This document shows positions 47,484-61,000 of a DNA stretch of 64,000 bases, piece after piece. The DNA lies in NCBI GenBank assembly GCA_034620365.1, contig JAQGEQ010000162.1, positions 372,001-436,000 of the forward strand, read 5' to 3'. The DNA comes from Pegea sp. RAD2-039. Taxonomy: Eukaryota > Chordata > Thaliacea > Salpida > Salpidae. The position numbers and the translations under genes were made by a program. Under the pieces are notes generated by a model. That model saw only the letters and a program-made list of their open reading frames with translations, was not told the origin of the DNA and ran no database searches. Position 1 is the stretch's first letter; each line of letters starts with the position of its first letter.

Positions 47484-49985
47484 CATCATTGCTTATTGAA
47501 TAATTACATAAATAAAAATTTGTCTTGTTCTTACTTATTTAATACAAAGAAAATATCATAAATAAAATATTATAAATAAAACAAAAAGTTAAAAAAGAAA
47601 AGTTCGACAAGTTCAGATATATTCATCAACTCCAGTATTGTGGAAAAAGTAGCTTCAAAATCTCTCAGAAATTCTCTGAAAAATATTCTCAGATGTAGAA
47701 AACGATTTTATTGATTTTGAAAAAAAAAATCTTCATCTGATTAATGATGATGTTAAAAACTAAGACTAATAATCTTAAATTTAGAACTCACTGGTGAAAC
47801 ACCATAAGAATCATCCAAAGATAAATTTACTTCAAGAGCTTTTTATCAATGCGTTTTATTCTAAAACTTTCATCTGTAAACAAAATATTAATGATTAATA
47901 TAATTAAAATAATATTAAATAATTCTTACATTAGAAAATTATTCTATCAAAACAACAGCTAATAATCTGAATTTATCCTCGAATCAAAATAAAGTAATAA
48001 AACTTGAAGTAACAAAAGCATTGGGAGAAATTTTGTTTTATTTATACCATTAAAATTGGGAACTTGTTTCACAGATTCTTTACCTTTATCAACTCCACTT
48101 TTGTCAAAGACAAACTCGCCATCTAAATCAATCAACAATTTTATTGATATTTGATCTAATATTGAATAAAAGATTGAAAAAAAAAGTACTTATCCTAAAA
48201 TAAATAAAAAATTATATTATAATAATAATTGCTAAATTTGTTTAAATTTTTTTACCCTTTTCTAAGAAAAGACAAAATTAGACTTTTGAACATTATGTGT
48301 TTAGTTTTTAGAAAATAAGTTTAAAAATCATTAAATCAAATTTAATTATTAACATTTGAAACGGGCATAATATATATTATATATTAAAATATAAAAATCC
48401 ATTAATATTACATAAACAAAAGATATTTATTTAAAATAATAGTTTTATGAAAAAAATTAGGAAAAAATGTCTAAATAAAAAACTTTTTTAAATATAAAAA
48501 TGGTTTAAAACTAAACAACAAATAGATAGAAAGTTGATAACAAATCTCTCTAAAACTACAATTCATGAGATTGTTTATTCAAAAATTCTATGCTCGACAT
48601 TAAAAAGTTACTGCTAAAAAACATTTACAAAATTTCATTTTTTTAAAACTATTTTATACAAAGCAGCAAATGACTGAAAAATCAATCTTTAATTAGTTTT
48701 AATTTATATATATTTGTCTGTTTAATGCAATCTAGTAACATAAGTTTTATATATAACTAATACCGAAAGTTTAAATAACATAATTGTTACGTTTCTTATG
48801 ACATAATCATTATTATGAAATAATAAAGATTTGGGTTTTTGAATTATCTTACTTTTATGACCTGTAAAAAAACTGTTTCATAACATCAAAAGTAAAAACT
48901 TCATTATTTTGACAAAATCTGCGCTAAATAATTAAAATGTATTATCAAAACTAAATCAATATAAACTAAGACATTTAATCCCTCTAAGACATTGAGCACT
49001 TAAAATTATCAAGGGAGACCATCATTACTTAAATCACTATGTTGTTTAAATGGTTTGCCTATTTTCCCAGTTATTTTTAATAAAGCATTTGTGATTCAAT
49101 ACCAAAGCTACAAACCGTTTATGTAAGAAGTTTGAACGTGTGTTTATGTTTTGACTATTCGTGAAATTGTAAAACATTTTTTTGAATAAATTTAAACAAA
49201 AATATAAAAAAACCTAAAGTTTTTTGCCTGGAACAAATTTATAAAATATATTAAATGGTTTAAAATTACTATTTGATCTTAAATTATATTTTAAGTTTGT
49301 ATATAAATATTTTGTAGTTTGTATTTATATGTATACCAAATAGTTAAAGTTGTTTGTATTAAGTTTGACATATAAAGATAATAATAAGATAAAATAGACA
49401 TTTTATCAATAATAACTGTGCTTCAAGTTTTCTTGAAGTTTCTTAAGTATTTATGTGAATGACGTAAAATTATTCTATATAAATACAACCCTTAGAAAAA
49501 TTAATGGTTCTTGCCAAACACTCTGGTGGTAAAACAGTTAATCTTCAATCTTTATTAGAATATGTTAATTTCTGACTTAATTAACAGCTAGGTACAAATT
49601 TAAAATTTCTACCTCTCGACAAATAAACTTTCAACATTTAATTCAACGAATTTTTAATTAGACAAATAAAAATTTCTCATTATCAATTCGTTAAAGACTT
49701 GATCATCTTTATCTCTCACTTAAGTTATTTACTGATAATTGGTTCATCTAGTTTATAAAAAATTCACAAATCTTTTAAGAGCAGAGAGATATGGATACTC
49801 CCTTATAAGTTCTTCACTTTAAAAAAGCTCTTTTAAATCTTCAATCCGTTCTAAGATCATTTATCAGGAAGACTCCACTTAAAGAAAAGAATTGATTATT
49901 AGAAATAAATTTTTGATCAATTTTTTCATAAATGCTAAAAACGTATTTTTATGGTGACTTTGGTAGTTGACCTTTCTTACCAAGA
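47484..49985 (-). other. Older, diverged module remnants
   Basis: 47,485-47,552 matches S' at about 13,595-13,655, and 47,580-47,780 matches V. From 47,790 to about 49,080 the sequence is a distant relative of V plus R-left (for example TGGTTTAAAACTAAAC, and TAAATCACTATGTTGTTTAAATGG against the R-left block). It carries an exon pair (47792-48155). At 49,275-49,371 sits a fused copy of zinc-finger-gene upstream sequence. 49,372-49,985 has no recognisable feature. Confidence 0.5.
47792..48155 (-). CDS. Exon pair of an older family member
   Basis: Exon 48084-48155 follows TTCAATATTAG and reads QISIKLLIDLDGEFVFDKSG then VDK, phase 1 in and out, donor GTAAAG. Exon 47792-47838 follows GATAAAAAG, enters in phase 1 and reads LEVNLSLDDSYGVSP, ending at a strong GTGAGT. 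The second is homologous to a V segment that has lost its acceptor. The first has no copy elsewhere in the window. The phases agree, so this may be a diverged but once intact relative. Product unknown. Confidence 0.4.
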
Positions 49986-51300
49986 ATTAAAATGAATTTA
50001 AATTTTTTTTTAGACGTCCATCTATTTTGTAGAAGTTAGATTTTTTCTTATGCTTTATTGTTCATTAACATTTATATTCAGATAACATCTGTAAAACATA
50101 CTAACCATTCTAATAATATTTGAAGCTGAATTTTTTGTACGAGTCGTCTTTCTGAAGAAAAGAAAAATAAATTGGTCATTAATATTTTACTTATTTTATA
50201 AATCTCTTGTGGTACCCACAAACGCAAAACTTTATATGGTTAATAAATACAGTAAGGAGACTGTCTCCATCAGATATTACTTTGGTAAATTTTAATCTTT
50301 GGAACCGTCGAAATGGCGGTGTACAAAAAAAATAAAACTAGAAGCTCACTTAAAAGTAAATAAGTGTAAAGCTGAATGTCTTTTAAACGAGCTGGCTAAA
50401 TATTCTACGTGTTTCTTCTGCTGTCTTACAATTATAAAAGAACTTAATAAAAATTCCATAAAATTGTAGCTGTTTATGAAATATTTTTTCATATCATGAA
50501 ATTATATACTCATTATATTATTCTTTTGCAATTTAACTTCTTTGAGGATGAGAAAATGAAGATGACTTCCTGATGAAGTCATTGTCAGTGTTTGCATCAT
50601 TATTTTTAAAATCATGGTTACAAGTCACCGAAAAATTGTTTTGTTGACTTCAAACAATCAAAAGACAATGATGACGTCACAACCAATGTCAACGACGTCA
50701 TCTTCTTATATTCGTTTAGAAAAAGTTGTTCGCTCAATTTAAGCTAAAGTAAATTATATACATTTCATAATCAAGCTTTTTCTAGCGCATACTTTTAACT
50801 TCTAAAATTAAGTTTTATTGATTTGTACTTATGAGCCAAAGATACAAATTAAACTGAATTGAAAGATAACTCAAGAATTCATTAATTGTAGTTTTATTAT
50901 TACATTTAGATTTAGCAAAAACTCATAAAAGCTTAGACGAATTTCACAAGATATACACAGAAGATACTAAATGAAATTAATTAAATGAGCTTCTATTACT
51001 TTAGCTTTGATTACATAAAATTTTGTTCATAAATTTCCTTCTTTCACTGATAACTATTACATAATTTCTAATATAGAGTAAACACTAAATTTAATTCAAT
51101 TATATGTTTTATTTAAATAATTTTCTCATTCATCTGATTATATCTAATTATACGATTGTATAAAAAGAGATATCTATACAAAAATTCAGTTCAACATCAA
51201 TTAATAAAATATTCAATATATACCAAACATAAAACCTCATTTGCTATTCTAATGTACTCGAATTTTTTTGGTCAAGCATTAGTTAATACATCTTGTCAAA
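49986..51300 (-). repeat. S/S' module, copy 3, with large internal deletion
   Basis: It matches S copy 1 up to about 12,781, then jumps at about 50,755 to sequence matching 14,403 onward. This removes most of the CRE cluster, the 7SL-like gene and the retroposon tail (about 1.6 kb). The terminal exon survives at about 50,529-50,645 (SQQNNFSVTCNHDFKNN). Confidence 0.7.
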
Positions 51301-53320
51301 AAAATGCGTTTGTCCCAACTTTTCTGTAAGGACACTTTCAGTAGTAGTGTATCAAAGTAGAATGTAAGACGTAAAATAAAAAGTTAGTATATGCAAATGA
51401 ATGGCTGAAAATAAAAATGACAAGATGAATGTTATAATGATGGAACCATCGATTATGGCAGACAAATTTGTGAATAAATAAGCTATTGCAACAAACGCAC
51501 ATCTGGCTGCAATGTGATTGAGATTTGATTAGCGTGGAACTATTATTTATCTTGCTGTTTTCTTGCTTCATCTACATAATCGGTTTGTTTTGGTTCATGA
51601 AAGATGTTGATAAATATCTTCAAACTTCATGTTCTTCTGCAAGTTAAAAAAACTGTTTGTTAAACTGTTTGTAAACAAATTTTTGTTTTTGTAATCAAAA
51701 TTTGATACGTGTTTATAATTATTTTGATGTTTTGTAAAAAAATAAAAATATTTTCTTTAATCTAAAGATAAAAATTCAGATTATTTAAAAATTATAAAAC
51801 AATTTCTGGATTTTGTGTTTTTAAAACTGAAATAAGTGAAATCAGGAAAAATTTTATTGGTCACTTAAAGCTGTTTTCTCATTTGGTAAAATCAATAATA
51901 GAAAACAAAAAAACGTTTGATGAAAAAACGTTTATTATTGGATCATAAATTTGTACAATTATTACAAAAATCATTTTATAAAAGTTTCTAGGAGACTTAA
52001 ATCAAAAAGCTTTTATTTATTTCAAGTTGAATTATTTATATTTACTTCTAACAAAAAAACTTTGCAACAACAAAGTAGCAACATGAAAGTAGTGACTTTG
52101 AAGTCAAATTATTTAGCATCCAATTGCAATTCTTCGTTAATATTAGATGTTTGCTTGAGTCTTTCAAGATAAGATTATAAGAGGACTGCATCAAAACAAC
52201 AAATATTTTAGTGAAAATCATTGAAACCTGAATAAACTACAGCAACTAATAAACGTTTAGATTTTCTCCTGTTACATTCAGACATTCTCATCAGCTGACA
52301 TTTGTCTAAATAGTCCACAGATCCTTCATCATCTACCTGAAAAGTAAGATCAAGTCTTAACCAACATATCGATTAATCTTTAATTTACAAATTATCTGAT
52401 AATTACCAGATTTTTTAGAAAGATCTCTTTGTTTAAAGCTTTATATTGTACCATAATCATTAAGTTTGCTTCAAATCTTAGAAAAAGATTCGTAGATAGC
52501 AGAATTCTGCTGAAATCTATATATACAGAGAAAACCAACAAATAATGTAAATGATTTAAATTCGAAATAACCTGAACAAACAACAGCAACTGAAATCTGA
52601 TTTTATTATTTTGTATTTAGACATTCTCATCAGCCGAGATTTGTCAATCGATCAGATCATCCACCATTAATTACAAAAGTTTTATATTTTACCAACAAAT
52701 CCACTAATTTTAAATTTACAAGTTTTGTTTTAAGATAATCAGTTGTGAAACTCAAAACTTTTATCAAAATTTAAATATGTAGCTGATGATATAAATAGTT
52801 AAAAATGAGATTCAGTTTTTGCTAAGAGTTGTTTATTATTTGAAACTGACCAGCAAAGCCGAAGATTAGGAAAAAAATTTGTTTTCTTCGATTCTCTATC
52901 CAATATCTCATCAAAGTAAGAGTAAGTAGTTGTACTCTCATGTGACCTACAAAACTAAAATTGTTGGATTCTGTGAAGAAAATCAATCATTAAAGTAAAT
53001 CACAAGATAGCGCTATAGTAACAATTTACCTGACATTTAAAAAATGTCCTTTTAAACCATCAAAAGTTGAAACATTTTCAACAAGTTCAGATATCTTCAT
53101 CAACTCTAGTAGTGTGGAAGAAGTAGCTTCAAAATCTCTCAGAAATTTGATTGATTCTAAATCTAATGGAAAATAAAAGATAAAATAAGTTGATCATCTC
53201 CAAAAGATTAGTTATCAGTTATAGCTTTACAGTTATACCATCATGAAAAATATTTTCTGCTTAAGAAACAACTCAAAGAAGTTATTTAAATTTGACAAAA
53301 TGGTGAGGAGGAATAGTGAG
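51301..53320 (-). repeat. T/U module, copy near 52 kb
   Basis: T: TATGCAAATGAATGG octamer at about 51,390, then CACATCTGGCTGCAATGTG. U: SRILLSTNLFLRFEANLMIM exon (52,420-52,530) is open. The preceding exon has lost its acceptor and gained a stop. HESTTTYSYFDEIL (about 52,850-52,960) is open, but the ATG present in the 28- and 60-kb copies is AGG here. Mixed decay. Confidence 0.65.
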
Positions 53321-54629
53321 ATATTTTCTTAGTTTCTTCATCTTATAATAAAATATTAAATCTAAAAACAAATTTTAATGGCAGTGGAAGATTATGAAGA
53401 ATCTATTATTTATTATTTTCTTAAAGAAAAAACGGTTTGTTGGATATCTGTAATTGATATTTATCAGATATTAATTTTCTTCGAATATTATATCTGTATT
53501 TGAAGAAACAACTGATTGTTGGATGTCGGTATTTGATTGAGAAAAATATTAATTTTCATCAAGGATTTAAATCAGTTAACTTTAGATGGCCTTTTAAAGT
53601 TTAAATTAGACGAAAATTAATATTTCTATTTGATAATATCTAAGTTGTTGGATCAACTCTTCTCTAGGTAGTTTTTAGTTAATTGTTTTTTGAACATGTT
53701 GATGCTTCAGTATTCTGGACTATATTGGAAAACCTACCTTTCTTCAAGTATAAAGTTCCACAGGATAAAACATCACTGTGAATCTTCATCATGTGATTTC
53801 TCAAATTATATTCAAAATTTTTGATTCAAATATTATTTGTTTTTTTAAATCTAAGATTAGTTTGAGCTTTTTGTTTTTACAAGTTATTCGTAAATAATTT
53901 TGGCAAACTTTCAAATTGATGTTGCGCAATGAATGCACCTACTTGTTTATTGATTTATTTGATGTATTCTTACATCATTAGTCGAAAAAATTCTTTTCAA
54001 ACTTCTCTATCTTCTATCTGGAAAAGTTTTGTACATTTTACAATTTTTGATTTCATCTCAGAAGTTGTGTTTTGTAACTCACACTTGTTCATTGAGAATG
54101 CATAAAAGAAAGATCAAAATTTTTGTTTGAATAACTTTAATATAAATTATTTTCATTAATAATCTGTCATTCTTTTAACTAGATGATTATAGTTTCTTTT
54201 TACATATTTCCATCATCATCAATTAATTTCCAAACACATTCAACTTGATTGTATTGCTCTTAATATTGATTCTTTAGGTTAATTGTTTAATGCAGTCTAT
54301 TTGCTCAAAAAGTTTGCTTCTCTAAATAGATCTTTGAATTCCTTGTTTTACAATTCCTTGTTCACTATAAAATTCTCTATTTAATTTGTAACACTGATTT
54401 TGTCAAAAAGCATAAATTAAATTTTTGTCATATTCGGATAATTATGGAAAACTTGTTACATTTTTTAAACTAACAGAAATCGACCCTGAAAATATTTATT
54501 TATCTTTTCAAAATGGAAAATTGCTTTTTGGATTGCTTTCTTGTATTTTTTCAAAAGTCTGAAATTACAAAGGTAACAAATATATGCAATATTAAATTGA
54601 TAATTTTTAAATAAATTATTTAAAAATTG
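53321..54629 (-). repeat. P module, copy 4
   Basis: Full-length match to P copies 1 and 2, with a small internal duplication near 53,500 (CTGATTGTTGGATGTC). The MKIHSDVLSCGTLYLKK segment with GTAGGT donor is at about 53,735-53,790. Confidence 0.7.
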
Positions 54630-54909
54630 AAAAATAAATGGATCCAATCTTATTGGTAATGCTGTGACACTTGTTTAGATGTACTGATGGGGATATAGAA
54701 TATAAAAGACCCCTGTCGAAGCATCACAATGCAGAGAACTAACTGAGGATATTTGAGAATTTAGCAAGCTAGATAGAACTATAGAGAATTATCATAAGGC
54801 TGCAAGAATACTCGACAACCATACAGTGCACACAGCTTCTAACCTCATACCGTCCACCATCTCAAGCCTCCTAGCAACTGGATTACAAGCGCACGCCACA
54901 ACGCCCGGC
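54630..54909 (-). ncRNA. 7SL/SRP Alu-domain-like RNA, subfamily A
   Basis: 280 nt. 5' end and helix-5 stem intact. The 3' end is GGATCCATTTATTTTTC, so the terminator-like T run is retained with one interruption. Confidence 0.72.
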
Positions 54910-57195
54910 GAAGGAAATTTATAAAATTAAAATTTAAACTTTGTTTTTGATGATTATTTTTCTGCTTAAACATTATGTTTCAAATTTTTTAGCCTATCTT
55001 TTAAGAAAACAATTTTAAAAATAATTTTTATTCATAATTGTTTATTATTAAAAACATTTAACTAAACTTAGTATTTTAAGTTAATTGAAGTCAAGAAACT
55101 ATTATTAACCTTGTAAAATTTTTTTAACATTAAATGTTACCACTAAAATCTTAAGCCTTTTTATGAACCTTTTAATATTACAGCATTTAACATGCATTGG
55201 TAAATTCAATTTTAATTACTGAATTTAGCCTATAATTTTTATTTAAATTCTAATTATATTCATAATAAAGTTGATTTGCTCTGTTTTATTAAAGCTGATA
55301 TTTTATGTAACTCTTGTTTATCAACTAATTTCACAATTTAGTTTATTTCACTAAGCAATCAGTAATCACTTAACAATCTTTTAAACCAAAATTCCTTTAG
55401 TATTCCTTCTGTTTAACTTATTCATTATTACTTACTCAATACAGCAATTTTTGTAAATTATATTAAAAAGCTTGTTCTTTCTTTTACTAAAAATTTGATA
55501 ATTAAGTTAATTTGATTTTTACTTATGAATATTATTTACAGTTTAAACTAAAATTTAAATTTAACTATCTCTTTCATTAGATGCATTTTTTTATGGAAAT
55601 GTCACCTTAACTAGCTTCACTGAAAAATACTAGAGAGTACTTATTACAAAGTAAATTCTAATTTGATTCAACTATTTGTTTTATTTAGAATCTTCTCATT
55701 CATCTGATTCTACGATCGTATACAACGAAAAAATCTATACAAGAAAAATAATTTAAATATCAACTATTAAAAATCATTCAACGTAACAGTCTTGATAAAG
55801 TGAAGTTGGTTTGCCTACATTTTAAATACGCCTTTTGTGTTAAATTAAATGTAAGACTATTTTGTTGACTGAAAAGTTTACAAAAATAATTATAGCAACT
55901 TGATTCTATTAATTAAACAGTTTTATTATTAAACAATTAGTATTTGTAATGTTGTAGAAATATAATTTCACTAATTTTCTACCGTTTGCCTTTGATTGAT
56001 CACCCACATTATGAAACTTGCTTTTAAGAGCTTTCTTAGAAGTTTCAGCAGCTGGAGATACTTCAATAGGAGGCTTAGTAGAGTTCTTAGTTGTTTCTTC
56101 ACAATCTTGGAAATCTTCTCGACTTTGGCTGAAACCTGTTCAAATAAATTTCAATATATTTTAATTTGCTAAATATCAATTTCCTTTTTTGTTACGTTTT
56201 TTAAAAAGTAAAAAGCAGTTTGAGCCCAGCACCATCTCTTCCTGGCCAACAACCTTTCTTCCTGCTTCACAACATCTCCCATTATGACTTAAAGGACACT
56301 TTTCAATCTCTTTTTAAATACAAACAAACTTTTATTCTAAGCTTATACTTATCAACCTCTAAACAATTTTCTTCATACAAGCTATATTTCAAAACTCTAT
56401 AAACTAAAATACAAGAAGAACAATGTAAGATATATTACAAAATATAAACTAACCAAAATTAAAAACCTAATTATTCTAAATTAGTAATACTTGAAACAAA
56501 AGTGCTTTAAGTAATAAATATTCAATAAAAGATTATGCAATTGAATGACTTATCAGATACTAAAAAAGTGTTTGTATCACTAAAGTTAATTTTTTTTTCA
56601 ATAAAGCTAATCCCAATTTCAATTGATGTTATTAACACCTTACCAACAAAGTCTAATACAAACTATGATCAAATGAAAATAATAATTAAAATAATTAATC
56701 TGATCCTAAAAGTATTCACACCAAGATACTATAGGGGCTTAGTTTTAAAAAGAATTCTGTAAGATCAGTTAGATTAACATAATTATATAAGTTTTTCACC
56801 TACATTCAAAAATTCAATTAAAAATAAAAAAGATTTGTAACTATAGTTTGAAAAGAGTGTAAAATGACTGCCTAAGAGCAAATGATATGATAATTTCATG
56901 TCTTAGAATTATAGCATTTTCTTATATTGCACAACAGTAATTTACATTCATCAAGAAAGTTTGCACAATTTTTAATTTAACTAAATAATAGCTAGTTTAT
57001 ATAGTTTTATGGGTATTAATCTACTTTAGATAAAATTGAAAGATTGCAGACAGGGATAGAACATTTTTATTTTCAAGCCGTCTTCTTAAAAACTTAGTTT
57101 AATTTGCAAATTAAAGCATAATCTTTCTCTAATCATATTTCATATTTTTAATTAAAATTTTAATTGTCTTCATTTTAAAAATATATGCGAGGAAC
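54910..57195 (-). repeat. Q module, copy 3
   Basis: Same layout as Q copies 1 and 2. Contains the broken Q gene at 55840-56403. Confidence 0.8.
55840..56403 (-). pseudogene. Q gene copy 3, broken
   Basis: Exons 56357-56403 (YRVLKYSLYEENCLE, one synonymous change), 56233-56307, 55983-56135 and 55840-55868. The second exon has a 16-base deletion inside GQEGDQPG, between short CTGG/CTTGG repeats, which shifts the frame. The third exon is open with replacements (PPIEVSPAAETSKKALKSK). Splice sites are kept. Confidence 0.55.
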
Positions 57196-58620
57196 TGGTT
57201 TTGTCATTTGTTTTAATACTTTTACTATTAAAATTACCCTTTTAAAACATCAAACTGAAACACTAATGATTTTGAAAAAATTTGCGATAATTGACCGTAA
57301 AATATTTGTAAACTAAGATTTCAAATAGTTCTTAAAACTATCAAAAGATTCCACTATCAACCAAATCCCTATTTTGATTAAGTGGCTTGACTGCCTTCTA
57401 AAATTTAAACACTTTGATATATTAATTAGATTAGGAAGTGATTTAGAGTCAATGGTTTTCTTGACAATTTGAAGAGAGAGCCATGAGACAGTTGATATGT
57501 TTAGATACGCTAACAGTTGTATGCTAGTTGATCATGTGATCAGCTAATGTTGTGTTTATAGCTGCAAGATTTTTATCAGTAGCATAGTAAGCTGATGATT
57601 TCTATAGCGCCTCTACTGGTTACTATTGTTTTGGTCGTTATGCTTCGTTGCTTACAAATGATTTCTGTGTCACGTGCTTAACACTTGTTTACAAAAACAG
57701 CTTCATATGTTGTGCCTGAAATAACCAAGTGTCTTACAAGATTTTGTTGCAATCGAAGCAGCGTTTTCGGGTTGATGAAACATATGTTGTTGATAACGTC
57801 AGCAATTAAGTCACTATTAGAAAAAAGCTTAGAGAAGAGTTTTACATCAACAATGTGATGGGACTAGAAGAAAGACTAATGGTATCACTAATGGAGAGTG
57901 CTAGAAATTGTTGTAGAATGTTTTAAAAGTCTTCAGTTGTTGTAGAAATGTTTACTTCCAATTTTAATTCAGAAACTTTAAAAAAAAAACTTTTAATGAC
58001 TCATTTAGAGGTTTAGAAATTAAGAAACTAAATCACAAAACATAAAACCATATCTATCACTGAATCAGAATACAGTTGTATAATTTTAAACGTTTATAAA
58101 AATGTAGTTTTATATAAACCTAAATATTGTAGTTGAAGATTTACTCAAAGTAATTGTCCTGTTGGTTTTGATTATGAATAACAGAAACAATTTAAAGGCC
58201 TTTGCGGCAGTTTATGTTAAAAGAACTTGATATATAAATAAGAAAGAAAGCGATTTATTTTGTAGTAAGCAAATCAGTTAGCAATTACAGAAGAGTTTGA
58301 TTATAGAAAAAAATTGAAAATTTGATCTTTTATACTTGCTTATAGTTAACTTCAGCAAAGCAACTGACAAAACGATAGCTTACAACAAAGAGTGGTGCTC
58401 CGGTTGTCATTTTAGGGAAATAAACTCTCATATGTCTTATCAAAAATATTTCATTAAAAACCTCAAAAAAAGATAAAATATCCTCACTATCCAAGTCTAA
58501 TATACCAATCTTACAAACAATTTGATTATTTTAACAAGTAGCACCGATTTGAAGATTTTGCATGATAATAACATCAAGTATCTATCCACCGACTTGGAAT
58601 CCAAAGTAAGACTCCCTTGT
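57196..58620 (-). repeat. R module, copy 5 (truncated)
   Basis: Promoter-like block with TCACGTGC near 57,670. The IFNEIF..GAPLFV segment carries an in-frame 12-base deletion. The terminal frame has the early stop shared with copies 3 and 4. It ends at about 58,620 within the LDSKSV segment's upstream side and is fused to a T fragment. Confidence 0.7.
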
Positions 58621-59460
58621 ATCATATAAACTTCACGTTCTTCTTCAAGTTAAAAAAAATATTTATTAAACTGTTTGTAAACAAATTTTTGTTTTTGTAT
58701 TCAAAATCTGAAATCTATATATTCATTAAATAGTATTCAAAATTTCATATCTATTTATAAATTTTCTATTTCAGTTTCAGTTTCAGAAACAAACTTTTTA
58801 TTTTCAAACAACTGTTCTATAGTTTGATGATTTGCAAATAAATCAATAACATTTTCTTCAAACTAACTATAAAATTCAAAATCTTGTAAAAATTTAGAAA
58901 CAATTAGTTTATTTTGTTGTTTTTAAAAAAAATAACTGTAAAGAAGAAAAATCTTTATTGGTGACTAACAGCTGTTTAAACAGTATTAAAGGTTTACCTT
59001 GTTAGATATGGTTCAATGTATATACTCTAACAATTTTCTTCGAATATAATGATCCTGAAATTATTAATTTAGTTTAAACTAAAAGGAAAAATCCACTAAA
59101 AAATAAAATAAAACAAGAACCTAGAAAATTCACATAAAAGTTGAATACCTCGGCATAACTGTTAAATTCTTGAGATTTGCTGATGCTACTAATTTTAATT
59201 TAATTATATGTTTTATTTAAATAATTTTCTCGTTCATCTGATTACATCTAATTATACGATTGTATACAACGAGAAATCTATACAAAAATTCCAGTTCAAC
59301 ATCAATTAATAAAATATTCAACATATACCAAACATCAAATCTCATTTGCTATTATAATGCTCTCACATTGTTTGTTCAAGCATTAGTTAATACAGCTTGT
59401 CAAAAAAATGCGTTTGTCCCAACTTTTCTATAAAGACACTTTCAGTAGTAGTGTATCACG
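58621..59460 (-). repeat. Mosaic of T, U and S' fragments
   Basis: 58,625-58,720 T end; 58,790-59,060 U piece (TAAATCAATAACATTTTC, CCTTGTTAGATATGG); 59,190-59,460 S' end (TATACGATTGTATACAAC). Three short pieces fused in an order not seen elsewhere. No gene. Confidence 0.55.
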
Positions 59461-61000
59461 ATAGAAAGTAAGCCGTAAAATAAAAAGTTAGTATATGCAA
59501 ATGAATGGCTGAAAATAAAAATGACAAGATGAATATTATAATGATGGAACCATCGATTATGGCAGACAAATTTGAGAATAAATAAGCTATTGCAACAAAC
59601 GCACATCTGGCTGCAGTGTGATTTATATTTGATGATTGTAGAGCTATTGTTTATCTAGCTGTTTTCTTGCCTCATCTGCAGAATCGATTAGTTTTGGTTT
59701 ATGAAAGATGTTGATGAATGTCTTCAAACTTTATGTTCGTCTGCAAGTTAAAAAAACTGTTTGTTAATCTGTTTGTAAACAAATTTAAGTTTTTGTATTC
59801 AAAATTTGATAAGTATTTATAATTATTTTGATGTTCTGTAAATAAATAAAAATATTTTCTTTAATCTAAAGATAAAAATTCAAATTATTCAAAAATTAAA
59901 ACACAATTTGTGGAATTTGTGTTTTTAAAACTGAAATAAGTGAAATCAAGAAAAATTTTATTGGTCACTTAAAGCTGTTTTCTCATTTGGTAACAACAAA
60001 CTAGCAACATGAAAGTAGTGACTTTGAAGTCAAATTATTTAGCATCTAAATTCAATTCTTCGTTGATATTAGATGTTTGCTGGAGTCTTTCAAGATAAGA
60101 TTATAAAAGGACTGCATCAAAACAACAAATATTTTAATGAAAATCATTGAAACCTAAACAAACTACAAAAACTGATAAACGTTTAGATTTTCTCCTGTTG
60201 CATTCAGACTATCCCATCAGCTGACATTTGTCTAAATAGTCCAAATATCTTCATCATCTACCTGATAAGTACGATCAAGTCTTAACCAACTAATCGATTA
60301 ATCTTTAAGTAACAAATTACCTGATAATTACCAGATTTTTTAGAAAGATCTCTTTGTTGAAATCTTTATATTGTACCATGATCATTAAGTTTGCTTCAAA
60401 TCTTAGAAAAATATTCGTAGATATCAGAATTCTACTGGAATCTATAAATACAGAGAAAACCAACAAATAATGTAAATTATTTAAATTCGAACTAACCTGA
60501 ACAAACAACAGCAACTGAAAAAACGTCTGATTTTATCATTTTGTATTTAGATATTCTCATCAGCCGAGATTTGTCAATCAAGTTCAGATCATCTCTTATT
60601 AATTACAAAAGCTTTATAGTTAAGCAACAAATCCAGTAATTTTCAATTTACAAGTTTTGTTTTAAGATAATCAGTTGTGAAACTCAAAATTTTTATCAAA
60701 ATTTAAACTTGTAGCTGATGATATAAATAGTCAAAAATGAGATTTAGTTTTTGCTAAGAGTTGTTTATTATTTGAAACTGACCAGCAAAGTTCGAACATT
60801 AGGAGAAAAATTTGGTTTCTTTGATTCTCGATTCAAAATCTCATCGAAGTAAGAGTAAGTAGTTGTACTCTCATGTGACATACAAAACTAAAAATGTAGG
60901 ATTCTGTGAAGAAAATCAATCATTAAAATAAATCACAAGATAGCGCTGTAGTAACAACTTACCTGACAGATTTTGCAAGACATGTTTCTAAATCTCATCA
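59461..61000 (-). repeat. T/U module, copy near 60 kb
   Basis: T: TATGCAAATGAATGG octamer (about 59,495) and CACATCTGGCTGCA. U: best complete set of exons, annotated at 60332-61047. Confidence 0.7.
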
